From Suilimivivens sp964507235 (GTDB lineage Bacteria > Bacillota > Clostridia > Lachnospirales > Lachnospiraceae): a stretch of DNA of 64,000 bases. A program made the translations under genes and the position numbers. The stretch is taken from positions 1 to 64,000 of the forward strand of contig CAZDPE010000002.1 in assembly GCA_964507235.1 (NCBI GenBank), written 5' to 3'. The notes beneath the pieces are model-generated. The model saw only the letters and a program-made list of their open reading frames with translations. It had not been told where the DNA came from and searched no databases. This document shows positions 51,431 to 60,341 of this stretch, piece after piece; position 1 is the stretch's first letter, and each line of letters opens with the position of its first letter.

Positions 51431-52171
51431 ATGTACCAGTTTTTTGTAGATGCCTCCCAAATACAGGGACATAGAATTATTATTACAGGAAAAGATGTAA
51501 ATCATATTAAAAATGTCCTCCGCATGAAAACAGGTGATGAAATTTCCGTAAGTAATGGTGTGGATGGAAAGGAATACCGGTGTGGAATTGAAGAAATTTC
51601 TGAAGAAGAGATTGTCTGTACTCTGCGTTTTATAAAGGAAGACGGAATTGAACTTCCTTCTAAAATTTATCTTTTCCAAGGGCTCCCTAAGGCTGATAAA
51701 ATGGAATTTGTGATTCAAAAGGCGGTTGAGCTTGGCGTCTATGAGGTGATTCCCGTTTCCTGCAGGCGGGCGGTAGTGAAGCTGGATGCTAAAAAAGAAA
51801 AGAGCAAAATAGCCAGATGGCAGGGAATTGCAGAGGCTGCAGCAAAACAGAGCAAACGGGGAATTATTCCTGAAATAAAAAATGTCATGACTATGAAAGA
51901 GGCCGTTGCTTACAGTAAAAAATGCCAGGTGAGGCTGATACCTTATGAGCTTTCGGAGGATATGAAGGAAACCAAACGTATTATTGACGGACTGAAGCCG
52001 GGGGAGGACATTGCTGTTTTCATAGGACCCGAAGGGGGATTTGAGGAAACGGAAATTACGGAAGCCATGGAGAGCGGAATGATTCCTGTTACGCTGGGGA
52101 AGCGGATTCTCCGGACAGAAACGGCAGGAATGACAGTGCTTTCATGGATTATGTACCGCCTGGAAGAATGA
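51431..52171 (+). CDS. rsmE: 16S rRNA uridine-1498 N3-methyltransferase
   Basis: 246-aa SPOUT-fold enzyme that methylates U1498 of 16S rRNA. The N-terminal PUA-like domain ends near 70. The SPOUT part shows KADKMEFVIQKAVELGV, then the knotted SAM site FIGPEGGFEETEI and LGKRILRTETA. ATG 51431 is 9 bases after AGAGG; the alternative 51425 is 3 bases away. It follows prmA by 23 bases. Confidence 0.95.
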   Translation: MYQFFVDASQIQGHRIIITGKDVNHIKNVLRMKTGDEISVSNGVDGKEYRCGIEEISEEEIVCTLRFIKEDGIELPSKIYLFQGLPKADKMEFVIQKAVELGVYEVIPVSCRRAVVKLDAKKEKSKIARWQGIAEAAAKQSKRGIIPEIKNVMTMKEAVAYSKKCQVRLIPYELSEDMKETKRIIDGLKPGEDIAVFIGPEGGFEETEITEAMESGMIPVTLGKRILRTETAGMTVLSWIMYRLEE

Positions 52172-52276
52172 AAAAAATGACGCAAAAAGAGAGAATAAGG
52201 CAACAAATAACAAAGACAGCATAAGATAATCATAGATAAAATCATTATATTTACAAATAGAAGGACTGGTGACATC

Positions 52277-53434
52277 ATGGAGGTTTATTTAGATAATTCT
52301 GCCACTACCAGATGCTTTGATGAAGTGGCTGGTCTAATGACAAAGATTATGTGCGAGGATTACGGCAATCCCTCCAGTCTGCATAGAAAAGGCGTGCAGG
52401 CAGAGCAGTATATCCGGTATGCGCAGGAAGTTATTGCAAAGAATTTGAAAGTAAATGAAAAAGAAATCTTTTTTACCTCAGGAGGAACTGAATCGGATAA
52501 TCTTGCCATCAGGGGATGTGCGTATGCTAACTGCCGCTTTGGGCGGCACCTGATTACCACGCAGATTGAGCACCCGGCTGTTTTGCAGACCATGAAGCAT
52601 TTGGAGGAGGAAGGTTTTCGTATAACCTATCTTCCGGTGGATGAAAAGGGATGTATCCGGCTTGAAGATTTGCAGCGTGCAATAACAGGAGAAACCATAT
52701 TGGTTTCCATTATGCATACGAATAATGAAATTGGTTCTCTTCAGCCTGTTGCGGAAGCAGGGGCATTGATTAAAAGAATGAATCCCAGAATTCTGTTTCA
52801 TGTAGATGCCGTTCAGGGATTTGGTAAATTCAGAATTTATCCTAAGAAGATGCATATTGATTTGCTGTCCGTCAGCGGACATAAAATTCATGGACCTAAG
52901 GGCGTGGGATTTTTGTACGTGGATGAAAAAGTAAAAATCAAACCCATTGTCTTTGGCGGAGGACAGCAGAGCGGTCTTCGTTCCGGTACAGAAAATGTTC
53001 CTGCTATTGCAGGAATGGCGAAAGCAATTGAGATGATTTATGGAAATCTTGACCGTGAAGTGGAAAGACTTTATGAATTAAAGAAGGCTTTTGTTTCGGG
53101 GGTTCTTCAGATTCCCGGCGTTACCGTAAACGGTCATTCTGGCAGGGATGGAGCACCTCATGTGGTAAGCGTTTCTATTCGTGATGTCAGAAGTGAGGTT
53201 ATGCTTCATGCGTTGGAGGATAAGGGCATCTATGTTTCAGCAGGAAGCGCCTGCTCCGCCCGAAAGCCTCAGCCCTCGGCAACCCTGCAGGCAATAGGAA
53301 TAGATAAGGATCTGCTTGGCTCTACCATTCGTTTCAGCTTTTCCATCTTCACTACTATGGAAGAAATAAACTATACTTTACAGGTAATGTGTGATATAAT
53401 TCCTGTACTTAGAAAATATACACGTAAGCAATGA
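52277..53434 (+). CDS. cysteine desulfurase
   Basis: 385-aa PLP enzyme that takes sulfur from cysteine, as a persulfide, for iron-sulfur and thio-tRNA synthesis. DNSATTRCFDEV is the N-terminal signature; PLP sits on Lys about 202 in SGHKIHGPKG; the active Cys is about 325 in SAGSACSARKP; and GGQQSGLRSGTENV is a family block. GTGAC-rich DNA precedes ATG 52277. It lies just before thiI, to which such enzymes deliver sulfur for 4-thiouridine, but a tandem repeat and a gap of unknown length separate them. It could be IscS/NifZ-like; no iscU neighbour was seen. Confidence 0.95.
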   Translation: MEVYLDNSATTRCFDEVAGLMTKIMCEDYGNPSSLHRKGVQAEQYIRYAQEVIAKNLKVNEKEIFFTSGGTESDNLAIRGCAYANCRFGRHLITTQIEHPAVLQTMKHLEEEGFRITYLPVDEKGCIRLEDLQRAITGETILVSIMHTNNEIGSLQPVAEAGALIKRMNPRILFHVDAVQGFGKFRIYPKKMHIDLLSVSGHKIHGPKGVGFLYVDEKVKIKPIVFGGGQQSGLRSGTENVPAIAGMAKAIEMIYGNLDREVERLYELKKAFVSGVLQIPGVTVNGHSGRDGAPHVVSVSIRDVRSEVMLHALEDKGIYVSAGSACSARKPQPSATLQAIGIDKDLLGSTIRFSFSIFTTMEEINYTLQVMCDIIPVLRKYTRKQ

Positions 53435-53452
53435 GCAGTGCAAAGGATGCGG

Positions 53453-53797
53453 ATGGTAAAATCCCTGCTTGCAGGGGATTTTATCAGACGCATCCTATAT
53501 AGGGCGAAGCCCGTGAATGAGCAAGCTTGCTTGCGAATGACACTGCGAAAGCCCTGCTGAAGGAAAAGAGTGTGGTAAAATCCCTGCTTGCAGGGGATTT
53601 TATCAGACGCATCCTATATAGGGCGAANNNNNNNNNNNNNNNNNNNNNNNNNNNNNNNNNNNNNNNNNNNNNNNNNNNNNNNNNNNNNNNNNNNNNNNNN
53701 NNNNNNNNNNNNNNNNNNNNNNNNNNNAGTGTGGTAAAATCCCTGCTTGCAGGGGATTTTATCAGACGCATCCTATATAGGGTGAAGCCCGTGAATA
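53453..53797 (+). repeat. 119-bp tandem repeat array, interrupted by a gap
   Basis: The unit starts GGTAAAATCCCTGCTTGCAG, a hairpin AAAATCCC-TG-CTTG-CA-GGGGATTTT, followed by CAGACGCATCCTATATAGGG, CCCGTGAATGAGCAAGCTTG and CTTGCGAATGACACTGCGAA. Copies begin at 53455, 53574 and 53733; the first two are 119 bases apart. The third ends in the leader of thiI. The 377-base region 53435-53811 has no gene. True copy number is unknown because of the gap. Confidence 0.9.
53628..53727. other. assembly gap (100 N)
   Basis: Exactly 100 N, the usual placeholder for a gap of unknown size. The sequence on both sides belongs to the same tandem repeat, which explains why assembly failed here. Confidence 0.98.
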
Positions 53798-53811
53798 GAT
53801 AAGGAGTAAAT

Positions 53812-54999
53812 ATGTTTTCAGCTTTTTTAATCAAATATGCGGAAATCGGCGTTAAAGGAAAGAACAGATATCTTTTTGAAGAAGCTCTTGTAAAGCAGAT
53901 TAAATATGCTTTGAAGCGCTGCGAAGGAAAATTTGAAGTAACCCGTACCCCCGGAAGAATTTATGTGGAAGCATTGTCTGAATTTGACTTTGACGAAACA
54001 GTGGACAACCTAAAAACAGTATTCGGCATTTCCGGCATTTGTCCGGTAGTTCATGTGGAGGATGAGGGTTTTGAAAAATTAGGTGAATCCATAGTAAAAT
54101 ATATGGATGAAGTGTACCCGGATAAAAATATTACGTTTAAGGTGCAGGCAAGAAGAGCCAGAAAGAATTATCCTTTAAATTCCATGGAACTGAATGTGGA
54201 GCTGGGCGGAGTGCTTTTGGATGCTTTTCCGGAACTTAAGGTGGATGTGCATCAGCCGGATGTGCTTTTGAATGTGGAAATCAGGGAGAAGATATATATA
54301 TATTCTGAAATAATTCCTGGCCCCGGAGGAATGCCTGTGGGAAGCAACGGTAAAGCTATGCTTCTTTTGTCGGGAGGAATCGATTCTCCTGTTGCGGGAT
54401 ATATGGTTGCCAAAAGAGGAGTCAAAATTGATGCGGTTTATTTCCATGCGCCTCCGTATACCAGTGACCGCGCAAAGCAGAAGGTAGTGGATTTGGCAAG
54501 GCAGGTTTCAAAATATACGGGACCGATTTATCTGCATGTAATTAATTTTACGGATGTTCAGCTTTATATTTATGATAAATGCCCTCATGATGAGCTTACG
54601 ATTATTATGAGGCGTTATATGATGAAGATTGCGGAAAAGCTGGCGAAGGATACGGAATGCCTGGCATTAGTTACAGGTGAAAGCATCGGACAGGTTGCTT
54701 CCCAGACCGTTCAGTCCCTTGCAGTTACCAATGAAGTGTGTACTCTGCCTGTATTTCGCCCCTTGATTGGTTTTGATAAAATGGAGATTGTGGATGTTTC
54801 CGAAAAAATAGGAACCTATGAAACCTCCATACTGCCTTACGAGGACTGTTGCACTATTTTCGTGGCCAAGCATCCCGTTACTAAACCCAATCTGAATATT
54901 ATTAAAAAGCATGAACAGAATCTGGAAGAAAAGATTGATGAATTGGTGCAGACGGCGCTGGATACAGATGAAGTTATTGTAGTGAATTATGAGAGATAA
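53812..54999 (+). CDS. thiI: tRNA 4-thiouridine synthetase
   Basis: 395-aa enzyme that adenylates U8 of tRNA and inserts sulfur; also feeds thiamine thiazole synthesis in some bacteria. THUMP/ferredoxin-like domain (about 1-170), then the PP-loop SGGIDSPVAGYM (187-198), TGESIGQVASQTVQSL and the C-terminal PYEDCCTIFVAKHP. No rhodanese domain, so sulfur should come from the neighbouring cysteine desulfurase. ATG 53812 follows TAAGGAG. It begins just after the tandem repeat. Confidence 0.96.
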   Translation: MFSAFLIKYAEIGVKGKNRYLFEEALVKQIKYALKRCEGKFEVTRTPGRIYVEALSEFDFDETVDNLKTVFGISGICPVVHVEDEGFEKLGESIVKYMDEVYPDKNITFKVQARRARKNYPLNSMELNVELGGVLLDAFPELKVDVHQPDVLLNVEIREKIYIYSEIIPGPGGMPVGSNGKAMLLLSGGIDSPVAGYMVAKRGVKIDAVYFHAPPYTSDRAKQKVVDLARQVSKYTGPIYLHVINFTDVQLYIYDKCPHDELTIIMRRYMMKIAEKLAKDTECLALVTGESIGQVASQTVQSLAVTNEVCTLPVFRPLIGFDKMEIVDVSEKIGTYETSILPYEDCCTIFVAKHPVTKPNLNIIKKHEQNLEEKIDELVQTALDTDEVIVVNYER

Positions 55000-55062
55000 A
55001 TCCAAAGCGGAAGAACGGTAATTCATGGAACATACAATAGAAAACACGTCCGGCGGGCTTTC

Positions 55063-55156
55063 ATTCCCACGGAAAACGATCCAAGTGACTGTTTGCAGGC
55101 ATTTGGCGACTGCCGCGAGGGTCGATGCCCCGTTGCTTGCAGCGGGGCTGCTGACT
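55063..55156 (+). repeat. dispersed hairpin repeat, copy 3
   Basis: 94-bp divergent copy: ATT then CCCACGGAAAACGATCCAAG, a GACTG segment, then the well-conserved CTGCCGCGAGGGTCGATG and CCCCGTTGCTTGCAGCGGGG hairpin, and CTGCTGACT at the end. It lies in the 337-base region 55000-55336 between thiI and the HPr-like gene, which also holds a hairpin at 55167. Nothing else was recognised there. Confidence 0.75.
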
Positions 55157-55166
55157 GCCATGAATA

Positions 55167-55205
55167 AAACGGCACATTTGTTGAATGTGCCGTTTAAAAA
55201 TTTTA
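55167..55205. terminator. hairpin that may end thiI or the HPr-like gene transcript
   Basis: AAACGGCACAT and ATGTGCCGTTT form a perfect 11-bp stem, loop TTGTTGA. On the plus strand the T run is interrupted (TTTAAAAATTTTATTT); on the minus strand TTTTATTC follows. It could serve either direction. Confidence 0.6.
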
Positions 55206-55336
55206 TTTATGACAATAGAAAGTTCGCAAAGCGTGCTTCCTATTGTTAATGTGGAAGAATGTTACCATCCTTCCGATGTACTGTGGTATTAACCACTTGT
55301 CATTCCGATGTTAAACCGGATCGACTGGTTTGTTCA

Positions 55337-55567
55337 TTAAATCATGTAAGGCTTTAATGCAACTAAAACTTCATCTACATTTTCTTCTGCGTGGATATTT
55401 AAATCGATAGGCTTGGATAAGTCTAATGAGAAGATACCCATAATGGATTTAGCATCAATTACATATCTTCCGGAAACTAAATCAAAGTCATAATCGAATT
55501 TTGTAATATCGTTTACAAAAGATTTTACCTTGTCGATAGAATTTAATGAAATCTGTACTGTTTTCAT
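55337..55567 (-). CDS. HPr-like protein without the active-site histidine
   Basis: 76-aa HPr-fold protein. The regulatory Ser segment is preserved (DAKSIMGIFSLDLS), and the C-terminal helix matches HPr. The GLHARPA motif with His15, which receives phosphate from enzyme I, is missing: the sequence there reads SIDKVKSFVND. So it cannot carry phosphate in sugar uptake in the normal way. It may be a regulator that still binds HPr-type partners. Lone gene with its own promoter (TTGACT, 17 bases, TACTAT). AAGGAGG precedes ATG 55567. Confidence 0.85.
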   Translation of the reverse strand: MKTVQISLNSIDKVKSFVNDITKFDYDFDLVSGRYVIDAKSIMGIFSLDLSKPIDLNIHAEENVDEVLVALKPYMI

Positions 55568-55607
55568 TGTAATTACCTCCTTAAATTTTTCATACCTTCA
55601 TGCTAGT

Positions 55608-55636
55608 ATAGTAAAGGATTCGGGGGGAAAAGTCAA
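55608..55636 (-). promoter_or_regulatory. promoter of the HPr-like gene
   Basis: On the minus strand TTGACT (55636-55631) and TACTAT (55613-55608) have 17-base spacing; the ATG is 41 bases downstream. Confidence 0.6.
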
Positions 55637-55669
55637 TGATAAAACAATACAAAAAAAATGGAGAATAAC

Positions 55670-57040
55670 ATGAAAAGTGTAGCATTACATAATCTCGGCT
55701 GCAAAGTAAATGGATACGAAATGGATGTTATGCAACAAATGTTACAAGAAAAAGGCTATAAAATTGTACCATTTGATGAACAGGCCGATATTTACGTTAT
55801 AAATACATGTACCGTTACCAATATTGCTGACAGAAAGAGCAGGCAGATGCTTCACCGGGCAAAGAAAATGAATCCCAATGCTGTGGTAGTGGCGGTAGGA
55901 TGCTATGTGCAGACGGGAAAAGAGGAAGCGCTGAAGGATGACAGCATTGATCTGGCGATTGGAAATAACCGCAAGAAGGATTTGATACCTATTCTGGAAG
56001 AATATTTAGCTGAGCGGGGAAAAAAAGAAAACAGCGATAAAACCCTTGGTGGAAGGTCGGTAATAGACATTAACTGCACAAATGAATATGAATCAATGAT
56101 GCTTCAGCGGACTGCCGGGCATACAAGAGCTTTTATTAAAATTCAGGACGGCTGCAATCAGTTTTGCTCTTACTGCATTATACCTTATGCCCGGGGAAGG
56201 GTAAGAAGCCGGAGCGAAGAAGAAATTCTTAAAGAAGTGAGAAGCCTTGCCGGAAACGGATATAAGGAAATGGTGCTTACAGGCATTCATTTGAGCTCCT
56301 ATGGGCTTGACCCTGATGAGATTAAGGCTGTTCCTTCGGGAGAAACCTTTCCCTGTAAAAGACTGCTGTCTTTGATTGGTAAAATTCATGAGGTGGAAGG
56401 GATTGAACGCATCCGTCTGGGCTCTTTGGAACCCAGAATCATAACCGAAGAATTTGCGGGTGCTTTGGCATCCTTTGAAAAATTCTGCCCGCATTTTCAT
56501 CTGTCTTTGCAAAGCGGATGTGATTCAGTGCTGAAGCGGATGAATAGAAAATATACTGCCGGGGAATACTATGAAAAGGTATGTATTTTGAGAAAATATT
56601 TTGATAATCCTGCGGTTACCACGGATGTAATCGTGGGGTTCCCGGGAGAAACAGAAGAAGAATTTGCAATTACCAGGGAGTTCCTTGAAAAAACAGGGTT
56701 TTATGAGATGCATATTTTTAAGTATTCAATGCGAAAGGGTACTGTGGCGGCGGCCATGGAGAATCAGGTCCCGGAAAATAAAAAAGCATTGCGGAGCAAC
56801 GAGTTGGCGGCACTTGAAGAGAAGATGTCCCTTGCATACAGAAAGGAGCATTTACATAAGCACACTTCCATTTTATTTGAAGAAGAGAAGATGATAAATG
56901 GAAGAAAGTATCAGATTGGACACAGCATGGAATATATTAAAGCTGCCCTGCCGACAGATGAATTGCTGTCCGGGCAGATCATTCACGGTGTATTCAGTGA
57001 ATTTTTACAGCCGGATATCCTTCTTTTCGACAGACAATAG
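55670..57040 (+). CDS. mtaB: tRNA t6A37 methylthiotransferase
   Basis: 456-aa radical-SAM enzyme that adds a methylthio group to t6A37 of tRNA, making ms2t6A. Three N-terminal cysteines bind the auxiliary cluster: LGCKVNG, NTCTVTN and VGCYVQTG. The radical-SAM cluster cysteines are CNQFCSYC. LSLQSGCDSVLKRMNRKY is a typical methylthiotransferase block, and a C-terminal TRAM-like region follows. ATG 55670 is preferred because GGAGA stands 7 bases upstream; the in-frame ATG at 55658 lies within it. Confidence 0.95.
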   Translation: MKSVALHNLGCKVNGYEMDVMQQMLQEKGYKIVPFDEQADIYVINTCTVTNIADRKSRQMLHRAKKMNPNAVVVAVGCYVQTGKEEALKDDSIDLAIGNNRKKDLIPILEEYLAERGKKENSDKTLGGRSVIDINCTNEYESMMLQRTAGHTRAFIKIQDGCNQFCSYCIIPYARGRVRSRSEEEILKEVRSLAGNGYKEMVLTGIHLSSYGLDPDEIKAVPSGETFPCKRLLSLIGKIHEVEGIERIRLGSLEPRIITEEFAGALASFEKFCPHFHLSLQSGCDSVLKRMNRKYTAGEYYEKVCILRKYFDNPAVTTDVIVGFPGETEEEFAITREFLEKTGFYEMHIFKYSMRKGTVAAAMENQVPENKKALRSNELAALEEKMSLAYRKEHLHKHTSILFEEEKMINGRKYQIGHSMEYIKAALPTDELLSGQIIHGVFSEFLQPDILLFDRQ

Positions 57041-57126
57041 ACTTAAGCTTAAATATCATTGAATTTTATGCCGAAATAGGGTAAGATAAGATTTGATAGG
57101 GTTAGATAAAATAAGAGGTGCGACTT

Positions 57127-57387
57127 ATGCAGGATTTGGGAAATACACAATTTTTTAGGGTAGAAACAGACAATAACAGTGTAAAAAAGATATTGGAAGA
57201 TGTTTATCAGGCCTTGACCGAAAAGGGTTACAATCCGGTAAATCAGATAGTAGGATATATTATGTCGGGAGATCCTACTTATATTACAAGCTACCGCAAT
57301 GCGAGAAGCCTTATTATGAAGGTGGAACGCGATGAGCTTGTGGAAGAACTGCTGACAGACTATATTAAAAACAATCATTGGAAATAA
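57127..57387 (+). CDS. IreB family regulatory phosphoprotein
   Basis: 86-aa small helical protein of the IreB (UPF0297) family. In Enterococcus IreB is a target of the Ser/Thr kinase IreK and affects cephalosporin resistance. Family landmarks are ILEDVYQALTEKGYNP, the VGYIMSGDPTYIT stretch, and the terminal RNARSLIMKVERDEL. ATG 57127 follows AGAGGTG; the GTG at 57118 is part of that ribosome site. It precedes ruvX and DUF1292, a conserved trio. Confidence 0.93.
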   Translation: MQDLGNTQFFRVETDNNSVKKILEDVYQALTEKGYNPVNQIVGYIMSGDPTYITSYRNARSLIMKVERDELVEELLTDYIKNNHWK

Positions 57388-57401
57388 ACTGAAAATAAGA
57401 T

Positions 57402-57830
57402 ATGAGAATAATGGGATTGGATTTCGGAGCGAAAACAGTGGGAGTGGCCATCAGTGACCCTATGCTCGTTACCGCTCAGGGAATAGAAATAATCAGAAGA
57501 AAAGATGAAAATAAATTACGCCGGACACTTGCCAGAATTGAAGAACTGATTCTGGAGTATCAGGTAGAAGAAATCGTGTTGGGACTTCCCAGGAATATGA
57601 ACGATTCTCTTGGAAACCGGGCGGAGCTTACGCTTGAATTTAAGGATAAGCTTGAAAGACGTACAGGACTTCCCGTTCATATGTGGGATGAAAGACTGAC
57701 TACGGTAGCTGCGGACAAGACTATGATGGAAGCCGGAATCCGAAGAGAAAACAGGAAGGAATATGTGGATAAAATTGCAGCAGTGCTGATTTTACAGGGA
57801 TTTCTGGATTTGAAGGCTTCAAAAAAGTAA
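57402..57830 (+). CDS. ruvX: putative pre-16S rRNA nuclease/Holliday junction resolvase-like protein
   Basis: 142-aa RNase H-fold protein (YqgF/RuvX). The family is implicated in 16S rRNA 5'-end maturation and resolvase-like activity. Catalytic Asp is in MGLDFGAKTVGVAIS (Asp7); a second acidic site lies in EEIVLGLPRNMNDS; and the last in MWDERLTT near 100. Overall length is normal. It starts 14 bases after IreB. Confidence 0.95.
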   Translation: MRIMGLDFGAKTVGVAISDPMLVTAQGIEIIRRKDENKLRRTLARIEELILEYQVEEIVLGLPRNMNDSLGNRAELTLEFKDKLERRTGLPVHMWDERLTTVAADKTMMEAGIRRENRKEYVDKIAAVLILQGFLDLKASKK

Positions 57831-57849
57831 GAAAGGGACAGTTGTCAAA

Positions 57850-58107
57850 TTGGAAAAGATAGCATTTGCGTTGGAAGGAGAAGAAACTGCCTGGTTTTAT
57901 GTACTTGAGCAGACAAAGATAGGCGGCAGACACTATATTTTAGTAACAGAGGAAGAAGAAGGAGATTCTGATGCATTTATTTTAAGGGAAATCTCTGAAG
58001 GAAAAGATACGGAAAGCATCTACGAAATTGTAGAGGATGATACGGAATTGTCTGCAGTTGCAGCCGTATTTGAAAATTTGCTTGAAGATATTGATATTGA
58101 ATCATGA
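57850..58107 (+). CDS. DUF1292 protein
   Basis: 85-aa acidic protein of the DUF1292/YrzB family, function unknown. It shows the beta-rich GRHYILVTEEEEGDSDAFILRE pattern and a Glu/Asp-rich C-terminus. The start is TTG 57850. Conserved third gene of the IreB-RuvX trio. It is followed by 185 bases (58108-58292) in which no gene was found; a short ATG frame from 58104 ends after about 21 codons. Confidence 0.85.
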   Translation: MEKIAFALEGEETAWFYVLEQTKIGGRHYILVTEEEEGDSDAFILREISEGKDTESIYEIVEDDTELSAVAAVFENLLEDIDIES

Positions 58108-58292
58108 ATAAAAATGATGTAGTTCCTGCTGAATGGAATTTGATTGACGGTATTAACCTGGGGCAATGACTTTGTGCGTTGGAAAAACGGGGAAGTAAAA
58201 TAACGGCTTAAAGAATCATTGTTTTCAGAAGCAGGTTATCCGCCATGAAGCAAAATTCTACAGGTATTACTCGGAATTTGGAGGAAATTTGA

Positions 58293-59966
58293 TTGAAGAA
58301 AATTGAAGAAAAAAGAAGTTCCGGGCTGAAGGTGATTCCCCTGGGCGGCCTGGAACAGATTGGCATGAACATTACTGCCTTCGAATACGAAGACAGTATT
58401 ATTGTAGTGGATTGCGGCTTGTCCTTTCCGGAAGACGATATGCTCGGAATCGATCTTGTTATCCCGGATATTACCTATTTAAAGAATAACCTTGAAAAGG
58501 TTAAGGGCTTTATGATTACCCACGGTCATGAAGATCATATCGGAGCTCTGCCTTATGTACTTAAAGATATTAATGTGCCCATTTATGCTACCAGACTTAC
58601 TATGGGATTAATTGAGAATAAGCTGAAGGAGCATAATCTTATTAATAATGTAAAGCGTAAGGTGGTTAAATTCGGACAGGCTATTAATCTGGGACAGTTC
58701 AGAGTAGAATTTATTAAAACAAATCACAGTATAGTGGATGCAGCAGCACTTGCCATTTATTCCCCGGCGGGCATAGTGGTGCATACAGGAGATTTTAAGG
58801 TGGATTACACGCCGGTGTTTGGGGATGCCATTGATTTGCAGCGTTTTGCAGAACTTGGGAAAAAGGGAGTGCTTGCCCTGATGTGTGACTCTACCAATGC
58901 GGAACGCCCCGGATTTACGCCGTCTGAACGTACGCTGGGCAAGACTTTTGATGCGCTGTTTGAGGAGCATAAAAATACACGTATCATTATTGCAACCTTT
59001 GCCTCCAATGTGGACAGGGTGCAGCAGATTATTAATTCCGCCTATAAATTCGGCCGTAAGGTTGTGGTGGAAGGCAGAAGCATGGTGAATATTATTGATG
59101 TAGCCACTAATCTGGGATGTCTTAGTATACCGGATCAGACACTGATTGACATAGAGCAGCTTAAAAATTATCCTGATGAAAAAACAGTTATCATTACAAC
59201 CGGCAGTCAGGGAGAAAGCATGGCGGCTTTAAGCCGTATGGCGGAAAACAATCACAGACGGATTTCTATAGGGCCTCATGACACTGTTATTTTTTCCTCC
59301 AATCCGATTCCCGGAAATGAGAAGGCTGTTACAAATGTAATTAATGAGCTGCTTGTAAAGGGCGCCGACGTTATTTTCCAGGATGTTCATGTATCAGGAC
59401 ATGCCTGTCAGGAGGAAATTAAGCTGATTTATACATTGGTGCATCCTAAGTACGCAATTCCGGTGCATGGGGAATATAAGCATCTGATTGCGCAGGCAAA
59501 AATAGCGAAGGAACTGGGAATGCCTAAGGAAAATATATTTATTCTGCAGTCGGGAGATGTACTGGAATTGACAGATGAGAGTGCAGCGGTCACGGGAAAA
59601 GTTCCGGTAGGGGATATCCTGGTAGACGGACTCGGCGTAGGCGATGTGGGAAATATTGTATTAAGAGACAGGCAGCATCTGGCAGAGGATGGTATTTTAA
59701 TTGTTGTTCTGGGACTGGATGGGGCGACGGATGAACTGATTTCCGGTCCGGATATTGTTTCCAGGGGATTTGTATATGTGAGAGAATCGGATGAATTGAT
59801 GGATGAAGCCAGAATTGTAGTGAATGAAACAATAGACGGATGCCTTAACAGAGGAATTACCGATTGGGGAAAGCTGAAAAGCTCCATAAAGGATTCTCTT
59901 GGAGATTATGTATGGAAAAAAACGAAACGCCGGCCCATGATTTTACCCATTATTATGGAGGTTTAA
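58293..59966 (+). CDS. rnj: ribonuclease J
   Basis: 557-aa metallo-beta-lactamase/beta-CASP nuclease that degrades and matures RNA, with 5'-exo and endo activity in Firmicutes. Catalytic zinc site HGHEDHIG (His77-x-His79-x-Asp81-His82); further ligands in HTGDFKVD and PVHGEYKHL. beta-CASP block follows (FASNVDRVQQI, TTGSQGE). A C-terminal domain is present, and the N-terminus (LKVIPLGGLEQIGMN) is typical. Start is TTG 58293 with GGAGG upstream. Downstream come ylbF-like and mltG-like genes. Confidence 0.96.
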   Translation: MKKIEEKRSSGLKVIPLGGLEQIGMNITAFEYEDSIIVVDCGLSFPEDDMLGIDLVIPDITYLKNNLEKVKGFMITHGHEDHIGALPYVLKDINVPIYATRLTMGLIENKLKEHNLINNVKRKVVKFGQAINLGQFRVEFIKTNHSIVDAAALAIYSPAGIVVHTGDFKVDYTPVFGDAIDLQRFAELGKKGVLALMCDSTNAERPGFTPSERTLGKTFDALFEEHKNTRIIIATFASNVDRVQQIINSAYKFGRKVVVEGRSMVNIIDVATNLGCLSIPDQTLIDIEQLKNYPDEKTVIITTGSQGESMAALSRMAENNHRRISIGPHDTVIFSSNPIPGNEKAVTNVINELLVKGADVIFQDVHVSGHACQEEIKLIYTLVHPKYAIPVHGEYKHLIAQAKIAKELGMPKENIFILQSGDVLELTDESAAVTGKVPVGDILVDGLGVGDVGNIVLRDRQHLAEDGILIVVLGLDGATDELISGPDIVSRGFVYVRESDELMDEARIVVNETIDGCLNRGITDWGKLKSSIKDSLGDYVWKKTKRRPMILPIIMEV

Positions 59967-59981
59967 TACGGAGATTGTGAT

Positions 59982-60311
59982 ATGGATGACAAATTGGAAA
60001 ACGCAATGCTGAAGTTTGTGAAAGCAATTAAAGAAACGGATATTTATATAAAATATTATGACCAGCGGGAAAAATTAAAGAAACACCCGGAGCAATATCA
60101 GAAGGTAAATGAATTTCGGAAAAGAAATTTTGAAATTCAAAACAATACTCAGCAAGAAGAACTTTTTGATAAAATGGATGCCTTTGAACAGGAGTATGAA
60201 AAGTTCAGGGAGGATCCGCTTGTAGATGAATTTCTGCGGGCAGAGCTGGCTTTTTGCAGAATGATGCAGGAAATAACCCTTTATATTACAGAAAAGGTAG
60301 ATTTTGAATAA
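59982..60311 (+). CDS. YlbF family regulator (RicF-like)
   Basis: 109-aa all-helical protein of the YlbF/YmcA family. In Bacillus such proteins (RicF, RicA) form a complex with RicT that affects RNase Y. The family pattern is FVKAIKETDIYIKYYDQREKLK, then FEIQNN and the terminal RAELAFCRMMQEI helix. Its presence in the same window as ricT suggests a related complex. It lies 15 bases after RNase J. Confidence 0.88.
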   Translation: MDDKLENAMLKFVKAIKETDIYIKYYDQREKLKKHPEQYQKVNEFRKRNFEIQNNTQQEELFDKMDAFEQEYEKFREDPLVDEFLRAELAFCRMMQEITLYITEKVDFE

Positions 60312-60341
60312 CCGCTTAACAGCAGAAAGGCGTGGTGGCTT

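Noticed and set aside
53453..53797. Possible CRISPR array
   Set aside because: The repeat unit is 119 bp and continuous, without distinct spacers of 30-40 bp, and there are no cas genes nearby.
53484..53834. A minus-strand frame across the tandem repeat and gap with repeated MRLIKSPASRDF
   Set aside because: It is the repeat unit read in one frame, including N bases; there is no ribosome site and the same phrase repeats with the 119-bp unit. Treated as repeat, not gene.
58108..58292. Fur-family gene remnant between DUF1292 and RNase J
   Set aside because: A fur gene is often found at this place in relatives, but translations in all frames of this strand show no clear Fur motif.
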